A stretch of DNA of 64,000 nucleotides from Clostridium sp. Lineage in GTDB: Bacteria > Bacillota > Clostridia > Lachnospirales > Lachnospiraceae. The DNA lies in assembly GCA_023664385.1 (NCBI GenBank), contig JAMPFU010000005.1, positions 1 to 64,000 of the forward strand, given 5' to 3'. The notes under the pieces were generated by a model that saw nothing but the letters and a program-made list of their open reading frames with translations, ran no database searches and had not been told where the DNA came from. Numbering within the stretch: position 1 is the first letter of the stretch; each line of letters opens with the position of its first letter. The position numbers and the translations under genes were made by a program. This document shows, piece by piece, positions 55,827 to 64,000 of the stretch.

Positions 55827-56249
55827 TTATAAAACCTCCTGTGTATTGCATATCAAAGATGATATTAAAATTAAAAAACAAATGATAAACAAATGATTTA
55901 AAATCAAGCGAAAAAATTAATTATCACAATACTATGATTTAAAATTAAGTCAATCAAATCAAGCATAAACCATATGGTAATTATAGCACTTCTGCCTTTT
56001 TTTCGCAACAGTTTTTTCGTAAAACCTGAGTTTTGCGAATAGTTAAATGTGAAAAACACCACTCTCTTATATGCGCATATAACATGTTTTCCGTATAATT
56101 AAGCGCAGGAAAAATTTGATATAGCATTAATTATCTTGGGAGAAATGATAAAATTGATTCATTCATTTTTTATCATTATTTGAAATAAAATCATAGACAA
56201 TTTCTAAAATAATTTCTTCAAATTATATTTACCAAACAACATTAAATCT
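55827..56249. other. 423-bp intergenic region with recombinase promoter
   Basis: AT-rich DNA between recombinase and toxin genes. Besides the promoter listed separately it holds a perfect 16-bp palindrome TTATATGCGCATATAA (56067-56082) and inverted TTCGCAA/TTGCGAA arms (about 56002-56039). These could be operator or recombination sites. No gene seen. Confidence 0.5.
55980..56008 (-). promoter_or_regulatory. sigma-A promoter of recombinase gene
   Basis: Read on the minus strand: TTGCGA (-35, 56008-56003), 17-bp spacer, TATAAT (-10, 55985-55980). It would give a leader of about 145 nt before the recombinase ATG. Confidence 0.6.
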
Positions 56250-56549
56250 TTATATATTCCGTCCCTGATACTGTATCGTTACAACATATACCGTCTTGTG
56301 TACTTCGTCAATGTGGAAAATAGCGATATAATTATCAATCAACAATTGCCTGTAACATTTTCCAGCATATCTGCCCTCAGTACGTTCTTGATGAGACTGC
56401 GGAAAGGTATCTAAATCTAAAATCGCATTCTTAATTCGCTCAACCTGTCCTTTCGCATTTTCAGGAGCAAATTTCTCACTTGCAATATATTCGTAAATAT
56501 TGTCTAATTCACGTATTGCTCTGGGATTAATCTTTACCTTGTATTTATC
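56250..56549 (-). CDS. RelE/ParE-family toxin
   Basis: 99-aa toxin of the RelE/ParE superfamily. Typical pieces are YKVKINPRAIRELDNIYEYI at the start, FPQSHQER, YRQLLIDNYIAIFHID and VTIQYQGRNI at the end. I place the start at TTG 56549, which overlaps the antitoxin stop and has GGAG upstream; a longer ATG start at 56594 would lie well inside the antitoxin gene. Members poison gyrase or the ribosome; which one is not decidable here. Confidence 0.82.
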   Translation of the reverse strand, partial: DKYKVKINPRAIRELDNIYEYIASEKFAPENAKGQVERIKNAILDLDTFPQSHQERTEGRYAGKCYRQLLIDNYIAIFHIDEVHKTVYVVTIQYQGRNI

Positions 56550-56808
56550 CAAAATGCTTTTTCTCCAATTCTGCAAAAACAATTTCTGCATCAATTGCTT
56601 CTGCTCCGTTTGTAATTTCTTGCTCGGATTCGCAGATAGCTTGGTCGATGCGGTTCATTCTTGCAAATTTATCATATAATTCACTGCTCATTACAACCAA
56701 GTCGCTATATCCATTTTTTGTAACAAAAATAGGCTCCTGTTCCTTGTGTGCAATATTGGAAATCTCGGTTGTATTGCGTAAATCTTTAATAGGTATAATA
56801 AGCGGCAT
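56545..56808 (-). CDS. Phd/YefM-family antitoxin
   Basis: 87-aa antitoxin: the N-terminal Phd/YefM DNA-binding domain (IPIKDLRNTTEISNIAHKEQEPIFVTKNGYSDLVVMS) is followed by a toxin-binding helical tail. The ATG at 56808 has AAGGGAGTG upstream, better than the longer frame to 56889. The gene overlaps the toxin by a few bases, the standard antitoxin-first order. The pair can stabilise the island between the two CRISPR arrays. Confidence 0.85.
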   Translation of the reverse strand: MPLIIPIKDLRNTTEISNIAHKEQEPIFVTKNGYSDLVVMSSELYDKFARMNRIDQAICESEQEITNGAEAIDAEIVFAELEKKHFG

Positions 56809-56937
56809 GACTTTCACTCCCTTCCATGGCATAAATATAGCATAATTTTGCACGGAAAACAACGGAAATATACTGTGTTGTTCTATCAATTTTCCTCTTG
56901 TCTTTCACAAATGCCAAGCTCCGTCCTCATGTTGTTC

Positions 56938-59900
56938 CTTTACATTCCATTCTGGTTATATATTAATTCTCTCTTTTTACAAGTGCTTTATCCCCTCAAA
57001 TGACTTTACATTCCACTTTGGCTATATATCAATTGAGTTTAAACGCTACGGCAAAATTATGTGTTACTGCTTTACATTCCGCTTTGGCTATATATCAATC
57101 GCAACTGACACATTGTAAGAATGAATTTTTGTTACCTTTACATTCCACTCTGGCTATATATTAATAAAAGTTTGAATTAGACAGCAACGCTTTGTCAGCA
57201 ACTTTACATTCCACTCTAGCTATATATTAATTTACCTGCACATCGGGCAAAATAGGCGATGACCTTCCTTTACATTCCACTCTGGCTATATATTAATGTT
57301 TCCTCTATATCCCTTTGGTATGTCACATCAAATGCCTTTACATTCCACTCTGGCTATATATTAATTGAATTGCTCTGCGTCTGAACCTTATTTTGACGAT
57401 TCTTTACATTCCACTCTGGTTATATATCAATTTAACAAGCATTTTGGGTATAACCTCCCAGGTGTGCTTTACATTCCACTCTGGTTATATATCAATCTTG
57501 AATACGTCCATATATGCGTCAAGGGTAGCCTGCTTTACATTCCACTCTGGTTATATATCAATTTCACGTTTTCGCAACTCAAATATGCCGTAAGGGGCCT
57601 TTACATTCCACTCTGGTTATATATCAATTGATATACCTTGCTTGCGTTATGCCGTTAATAGCTTCTTTACATTCCACTCTGGTTATATATCAATCCGTTG
57701 CTTCAATGTTCAAAGAAGTCTAAAGAATAACTTTACATTCCACTCTGGTTATATATCAATCAAAGAAATAGTAAAGCCGTATGGTTTATCAGCCAACTTT
57801 ACATTCCACTCTGGCTATATATCAATTTTATCTATTGATGATTATTATGATTTAGCTGCAATCTTTACATTCCACTCTGGCTATATATCAATATAAATAC
57901 TTGACTTTCGGAACTCATAAATGTGTAACTTTACATTCCACTCTGGCTATATATCAATGATTAGCCGAGGAGAAATCTCTATTAAAAATACGTCACTTTA
58001 CATTCCACTCTGGCTATATATCAATACAATCCTTCACCACTACACAAAGAAAGATAAGGACTTTACATTCCACTCTGGCTATATATCAATTTGTCTTTTG
58101 TTTTTGAGCTTATTGACAGAATAATAACTTTACATTCCACTCTGGCTATATATCAATTGTGTAAGCTGTGTTAATTCTGTGTAAAACTTGAACTTTACAT
58201 TCCACTCTGGCTATATATCAATTAAAGGACGTATATGGCTTGTTTCCACCTGTCGTACTTTACATTCCACTCTGGCTATATATCAATCGGCTTTGATGAA
58301 GTAGAAACGATTACATATTTTTCTTTACATTCCACTCTGGCTATATATCAATTTGACAACATTATTTATTTAAGGAGGAGTTTAAAAACTTTACATTCCA
58401 CTCTGGCTATATATCAATCAGCGAAATTTAATCTTTTCATTTAATACCCCCTTCTTTACATTCCACTCTGGCTATATATCAATCCAACGACGATTTTGTC
58501 GTGTACAAGTATAGTGCAAACTTTACATTCCACTCTGGCTATATATCAATTTAATATCAAAGAATTTAAAGATAATACTGCGATCTTTACATTCCACTCT
58601 GGCTATATATCAATCATTAAAAAGCGGGAGCATCTCTACTAATTGACTGTCTTTACATTCCACTCTGGCTATATATCAATGAAATTGCACCAAGCATTAT
58701 AATTGATACCCTGTTCTTTACATTCCACTCTGGCTATATATCAATCCGTTCGGAAAGCGAAAAAATCACAGAACAACAATTCTTTACATTCCACTCTGGC
58801 TATATATCAATACGCTTATAATGCTTGTTGCAAGCCTTGTACCAATCTTTACATTCCACTCTGGCTATATATCAATAAAGCTTTTTATCGTCAGAGAAAA
58901 ACTGAAATAGTAACTTTACATTCCACTCTGGCTATATATCAATATAAAAGCGTTTTACCGTCAGCGTAAAGCTGAACAACTTTACATTCCACTCTGGCTA
59001 TATATCAATCCTTTTGCAATGTCGCAAACGCAAAGCGTTGTTTATCTTTACATTCCACTCTGGCTATATATCAATCAGATTTAGAGTTATCTGAATTAAG
59101 TAATAATACACTTTACATTCCACTCTGGCTATATATCAATTCTTTTTGCTTTTCGTTTGGCAACTCTTCAATTAATCTTTACATTCCACTCTGGCTATAT
59201 ATCAATATTTAGGCATGAGCCAAAAAGAAGTAGCTGAAAAAACTTTACATTCCACTCTGGCTATATATCAATGCTTTATTTTAAGTCATTTAATGTAATT
59301 CCACACGTCTTTACATTCCACTCTGGCTATATATCAATTAGCCTTTGTCGGCACAGCTCAACGCTTTCAGATGCCTTTACATTCCACTCTGGCTATATAT
59401 CAATACAAGCACTGAATTTCTTAACAAGTCATGAGCTTACCTTTACATTCCACTCTGGCTATATATCAATACAATCAACCTATTTGGTAGGTATTCATTT
59501 TCATTACTTTACATTCCACTCTGGCTATATATCAATTGATGAAAAACTAGTCACAGAAATACTAAAACCATACTTTACATTCCACTCTGGCTATATATCA
59601 ATGGAAGTTATCACTATATCTTTGCTTAATGTCTGCACTTTACATTCCACTCTGGCTATATATCAATTAACACGTTTGGACATTGGGAGATGGACACGGT
59701 TGTCTTTACATTCCACTCTGGTTATATATCAATTTCGTTGCCGGCAAGCTTCATCTGATCCTTTATTACTTTACATTCCACTCTGGTTATATATCAATCA
59801 ATTTTCCGTATGTTTACGCATTCATCATAATTCCTTTACATTCCACTCTGGTTATATATCAATTTGCTGTATAGTTGATGTCAACTTTTTTTGAAAAACT

Positions 59901-62352
59901 TTACATTCCACTCTGGTTATATATCAATACCATGCGGTTATACACACGGTTGCCTTTTTTGAGCCTTTACATTCCACTCTGGTTATATATCAATAAAAAT
60001 GGGATATTCGTAACTTAAAAAACAATGAATCTTTACATTCCACTCTGGTTATATATCAATATAATTAATATAAATATTATTGTAAATATTATTGCCTTTA
60101 CATTCCACTCTGGTTATATATCAATTTTCTTAATTCATGTTTAAATTGAATATCTGTTGTCTTTACATTCCACTCTGGTTATATATCAATCAAAGGAGGG
60201 AAATTTACTTACAAGCTCGGAAATATCTTTACATTCCACTCTGGTTATATATCAATTCATCCGTTAATTCAAACCACTCAGCATCATCAAACTTTACATT
60301 CCACTCTGGTTATATATCAATAAAAAGATTTGATGTAATATGCGACGTCGCAACTTTCTTTACATTCCACTCTGGTTATATATCAATTGCGCCAAAATTT
60401 CTTGCAATTACTGCTTGTCTCCACTTTACATTCCACTCTGGTTATATATCAATTGTTGCAAGCTCCGACTCAACCAAATCGGTATAATACTTTACATTCC
60501 ACTCTGGTTATATATCAATGACAAGATGAAGATGCATAAGTATGTACGGTATTATCTTTACATTCCACTCTGGTTATATATCAATTGTGCTACATTATCA
60601 ATGACGGTGCAGTCAATGTCCTTTACATTCCACTCTGGTTATATATCAATTGGTTCATAATTTCCTTTGCCCTTGGAGAAATTTTCCTTTACATTCCACT
60701 CTGGTTATATATCAATTGTATTGAAGTATATGGATATTGATAGATGCCTAGCTTTACATTCCACTCTGGTTATATATCAATCAAACGCTTCAACTTCTAA
60801 TTTATTCCCAAATCTACTTTACATTCCACTCTGGTTATATATCAATGAGTTATAATGTGATTTATAGATATAGATAAAGAGCTTTACATTCCACTCTGGT
60901 TATATATCAATCTTGTCTAAATGTTGCGCTATTCTGTTAGTAACTTCCTTTACATTCCACTCTGGTTATATATCAATTACGCACAAGGAAAAACAATCAG
61001 ACAGCTTGCAGACTTTACATTCCACTCTGGTTATATATCAATGTAGACAAAATGTCGGAAACTTCCATAACTGACTTCTTTACATTCCACTCTGGTTATA
61101 TATCAATCTGACAAACCAGCACCGACTATTACCCATACAACAGACTTTACATTCCACTCTGGTTATATATCAATTCAAAACATTGCGAAACAGAAGAAAA
61201 CTCAGTTATCTTTACATTCCACTCTGGTTATATATCAATTAGAACAGATAAATGACAGTTAGGCAGATTGCACAACTTTACATTCCACTCTGGTTATATA
61301 TCAATGCAGCAAGGGGCAATTAGATAATTCTTATTTTGTATCCTTTACATTCCACTCTGGTTATATATCAATACAAAAGCCGCACTTGATACCGCCTTAA
61401 AAGAAAACTTTACATTCCACTCTGGTTATATATCAATCAAATATTTTTAATCAATCAGCACTTAGAGAAATCTCTTTACATTCCACTCTGGTTATATATC
61501 AATAAATCAGTTTCAAGAAATGACAAGGAAAGCTGACCTTTACATTCCACTCTGGTTATATATCAATTATTCTGTCGGGTACTCCGTCTGGCAATTCTTT
61601 TTCCTTTACATTCCACTCTGGTTATATATCAATCAAGTGCAGATAGCAAACCTTGACGCAATTTTCACCTTTACATTCCACTCTGGTTATATATCAATAT
61701 GTTGCGTGACGGTATCAAAGCATCTGCTTAAAGCTTTACATTCCACTCTGGTTATATATCAATGATAATTCAACTACAACTAAATATTACTATACTGACT
61801 TTACATTCCACTCTGGTTATATATCAATCAGCTTGTATATTCGGCATTGTTGGGTACATTGTTCTTTACATTCCACTCTGGTTATATATCAATTGAAGTT
61901 GACTGACAGCTCACGCACCGGCTTGGGTCTTTACATTCCACTCTGGTTATATATCAATCGGTTTGTGACGAAAGTATAATCAACAGCCACGGGCCTTTAC
62001 ATTCCACTCTGGTTATATATCAATAAGTACAGCGATAGTCAGATAAGTTTTATCCAACGGCTTTACATTCCACTCTGGTTATATATCAATAACTTTAAAA
62101 AATTTTGCTTTTTCACATTGTATCATCTTTACATTCCACTCTGGTTATATATCAATGAGTGTGAAATGGTTGCAAATAAGCAGTTTGAAATCTTTACATT
62201 CCACTCTGGTTATATATCAATCGGTTTTGTTTTTGGGTGTGTCCTTCCTGTTCCTCCTTTACATTCCACTCTGGTTATATATCAATAGAATATCATCAAT
62301 CTGGTTTATCTCGGTCTGCTTGCTTTACATTCCACTCTGGTTATATATCAAT
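56938..62352 (-). CRISPR. large CRISPR array, 83 repeats / 82 spacers, type I-B-like
   Basis: 30-bp repeats beginning CTTTACATTCC and ending ATATATCAAT on the + strand, spacers 34-38 bp, period about 66 bp. My manual count is 83 repeats. Repeats 1-7 at the left end carry variants (CATTCTGG, CTTTGG, CTAGC, ATTAAT), marking the old trailer. The right end is uniform and abuts the cas2 side. Thus crRNA runs on the minus strand, where the repeat ends GGAATGTAAAG, much like the Clostridioides difficile type I-B repeat (from memory). Interior repeats fall into GGTT and GGCT blocks. Many spacers read as open coding sequence. Confidence 0.97.
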
Positions 62353-62534
62353 GCGTCTTACTTCAAGACATTATATTTACTTAATTTTCAGGGCATATTT
62401 TGTCTACCCACAAATAAATAAGCATAATTATAATAACACAATGCATTAAAAATACAATATATCATTAAAAATTCCGTTGAAAAATAACGATTTGTCGACA
62501 TGCTGTGTTTTAATCAGTATCTTGGGTCGACAAA
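62353..62534 (-). promoter_or_regulatory. CRISPR leader
   Basis: 182-bp AT-rich region between cas2 and the newest repeat; the promoter of the array and the integration signals for Cas1-Cas2 should be here. It contains a perfect 10-bp inverted repeat ATTTGTCGAC (62490-62499) / GTCGACAAAT (62526-62535), whose outer arm touches the cas2 stop codon. Confidence 0.7.
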
Positions 62535-62813
62535 TTATATAAAGCGTGACGTTTTATCATCCAAACAACCTAAAAACTCTTTCTTTAGCCATCTCTCATC
62601 ACGTGCTGTAAATAGTATTACCGAATCTTGTTCTTTTCTAATAAAGCTTTTTAGTTCTGCCTTTAACGCAATAATTCCTGCCTCTGTTATATTCCCTTCA
62701 AAAACAGAATTTTGTATATGCGAAAGATATTTTTTGCATATTTTAAATACGTTAGGTAAATTCTTTTTCCCTTGTGTGTCTGTAACAATATCATATACTA
62801 AGATAGCATACAT
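62535..62813 (-). CDS. cas2: CRISPR-associated endonuclease Cas2
   Basis: 92-aa ferredoxin-like protein of the spacer-acquisition complex with Cas1. N-terminal MYAILVYDIVTDTQGKKNLP carries the conserved Asp after the first strand, and FKICKKYLSHIQNSVFEGNIT is family-typical. The ATG at 62813 has AAGGGAGAG 8 bp upstream; a longer frame starts at 62843. It lies between cas1 and the leader, the usual type I-B order. Confidence 0.95.
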   Translation of the reverse strand: MYAILVYDIVTDTQGKKNLPNVFKICKKYLSHIQNSVFEGNITEAGIIALKAELKSFIRKEQDSVILFTARDERWLKKEFLGCLDDKTSRFI

Positions 62814-63037
62814 ATGTACTCTCCCTTCAATTGTTATTTTCATTTAATAAGAGAGCTATCACCGGTCCACATAAGAATGTGGAAAAATGATTAATCAGAT
62901 TAATAACTGCCAGTAAATTTCAACTTGCAATTGTGAATCCTGCATAGATGTAATTCTAAATTAAATATGCCTACCACCCCAAATCTCAAACAGTTCATGA
63001 TTTTTAGACTTTAACTTATTTATGGTTAAAAAAGTAC
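62814..63037 (-). other. cas1-cas2 spacer with duplicated cas1 tail
   Basis: 224 bp, unusually long for a cas1-cas2 gap. Read on the minus strand, the cas1 end (TTTGAGATTTGGTGGTAGG) recurs about 72 bp downstream as TTTGAGATTTGGGGTGGTAGG (around 62969-62990). The frame of cas1 stays open past its TAG for 26 codons up to a TAA after this second copy. It may be a remnant of a duplicated or extended cas1 C-terminus. The cas2 ribosome binding site is at the low-coordinate end. Confidence 0.55.
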
Positions 63038-64000
63038 CTACCACCAAATCTCAAAGCCTTCATACTTCTTCTCTCCCATTATATGCTTGATTAACTTGAA
63101 CACTTCCAGCCTCATAAGGTATTGATATGATACATATTTATTTAAGTCTCGGTGTTTAATGGTTGTTCTCAATTTTTCATCCAATTCTTCAACAATCGTT
63201 TGCGAAGCTTTTTTGGTAAGCTGTAATCCATTTAATCCTGATGTAAAACTTTCTTTCGTAATTTGATTACGGTTTAATAATGAAAAAATTAGCCTGTCAC
63301 CGATAAGCGGTTTAAAGATTTCCGCCAAATCCAAAGCAAGTGAAAATCTTTTTGTCCCCGGTTCATGTAAATAGCTTATTGTAGGATTTAATTGTGTTTT
63401 ATATATTTCTGTAAGCACCTTCGTATAAATAAGTGAATTAACAAAGGAAATAATACTGTTAATCATATTATCCGGTGGATGCATCACTCTCTTTTGAAAG
63501 TCAATATTTTGATCAACAATAATATTCCAAGCTTTATAATAAGTTTTTCTTATATTGCCTTCGACACCCATTAATTCCTGTATTGTACCTGTGTCGGTAA
63601 TATTTCTTTTATAGCTTTCAATCTGCCCCATAAATTCTTTCACATCTTTACCCCTGCCATTATAATAACGCAGATTTCTGTACATATTATTGGCTGCAGC
63701 TAAAATAAATGCTTGTGCAATCTCTATACGTTTTTCATAGTTTGTATAATGTTCAACCTGCTGTGTAAGAAGCTTTCCTGCAAGCCTTTGTTCACGAGGA
63801 TAAAAACTTCCTATATAAAATTGATAATAATTGAAAAAATGTACTGCAATTCCACTACTTCCTAAGAGATTCAATAAACTTGTATTAAAAGACATTTCTG
63901 ACATAATATAGATGTCATCCACATTTTCTATTGGAAGATCACGTTTATTGCCGTCTGATGACTCAAAATGTAAGGTGTTATCCTTACGGCTGATTTTTCC
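63038..64000 (-). CDS. cas1: CRISPR-associated integrase Cas1 (type I-B), partial at window edge
   Basis: Spacer-acquisition integrase; 320 residues are visible and the frame runs off the right edge, beginning GKISRKDNTLHFESSDGN, so perhaps 10-15 residues are missing. Active-site residues, counted from the GTG codon at 63922: Glu121 in MGVEGNIRKTYYKAW, His186 in YLHEPGTKRF and Asp198/Glu201 in LALDLAE. The segment INSIISFVNSLIYTKVLTEI is typical of type I-B Cas1. The upstream neighbours (cas4, cas3, effector genes) should lie beyond the window on the same strand. Confidence 0.96.
   Translation of the reverse strand, partial: GKISRKDNTLHFESSDGNKRDLPIENVDDIYIMSEMSFNTSLLNLLGSSGIAVHFFNYYQFYIGSFYPREQRLAGKLLTQQVEHYTNYEKRIEIAQAFILAAANNMYRNLRYYNGRGKDVKEFMGQIESYKRNITDTGTIQELMGVEGNIRKTYYKAWNIIVDQNIDFQKRVMHPPDNMINSIISFVNSLIYTKVLTEIYKTQLNPTISYLHEPGTKRFSLALDLAEIFKPLIGDRLIFSLLNRNQITKESFTSGLNGLQLTKKASQTIVEELDEKLRTTIKHRDLNKYVSYQYLMRLEVFKLIKHIMGEKKYEGFEIWW

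Noticed and set aside
56861..56890. Possible extra degenerate CRISPR repeat left of the first repeat (ends TCTATCAAT)
   Set aside because: Only about half of the positions match, and the distance to the next repeat is 47 bp rather than 34-38.
62353..62390. Sequence after the last repeat as an additional spacer
   Set aside because: No repeat follows; this is the leader side next to cas2.
57365..62449. Many + strand open frames with repeated 'FTFHSGYISI' or 'LYIPLWLYIN' translations
   Set aside because: They are translations of CRISPR repeats and spacers, lack ribosome binding sites, and depend only on the repeat unit having no stop codons.

Overview
The window looks like a chromosome segment of a low-GC, spore-forming Clostridia member, most likely Lachnospiraceae. 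This is an inference from gene content and order: spoIIGA-sigE, a Csp-like subtilase, the mutS-mutL-miaA cluster, and the mre/min/rodA and sepF-divIVA clusters. Nearly all genes to about 54 kb lie on the + strand and are tightly packed.

Layout. 0.25-3.6 kb: the sporulation pair spoIIGA-sigE, a tRNA-Leu with its own promoter and a polysaccharide flippase. 3.6-18.8 kb: a subtilase, a TetM-like ribosomal GTPase fused to a C-terminal YacP/Rae1-like nuclease domain, thioredoxin, a VanY-type carboxypeptidase, a TPR protein, HflX, rRNA/RNA-modifying enzymes, two small genes that may be orphan immunity genes, RecU, NadE and a CPBP protease. 19-23.6 kb: isochorismatase-like and TtcA-like genes, a LexA-controlled LysM division-inhibitor-like gene, and miaB, which has partial duplicates of both its ends and an antitoxin-like gene wedged upstream. 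23.7-43.8 kb: a long gene train for mismatch repair, tRNA modification, cell shape and division (mutS, mutL, miaA, radC, mreC, mreD, PBP2, minC, minD, rodA, mgsA, dacA, an HlyD-like adaptor, yggS, sepF, divIVA), closed by a strong terminator. 44-46.3 kb: an unknown gene, lspA and a RluD-type synthase.

46.3-64 kb is accessory DNA. It starts with a large cell-wall-anchored beta-helix surface protein whose reading frame is broken at a seven-G run, a signature of phase variation (or a sequencing slip). A relic of a tyrosine recombinase gene, a tandem repeat and a MITE-like hairpin precede a three-gene ABC exporter. Then comes a decayed four-repeat CRISPR mini-array, an island with a Uma2-family nuclease-like gene, a complete tyrosine recombinase and a ParE/Phd toxin-antitoxin pair, and a large CRISPR array (83 repeats and 82 spacers by my reading). 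A leader, cas2 and cas1 follow on the minus strand; cas1 runs off the right edge. The large array should be transcribed leftward from the leader beside cas2. The mini-array points the opposite way, so the two arrays lie tail to tail around the recombinase/toxin island. Repeat sequence and Cas1 suggest type I-B; the effector genes must lie outside the window.

The observations most worth following are the GTPase-nuclease fusion, the poly-G switch, the tail-to-tail arrays, and two neighbouring spacers that target diverged copies of the same coding sequence. All sequence comparisons were made by eye; no database was searched.
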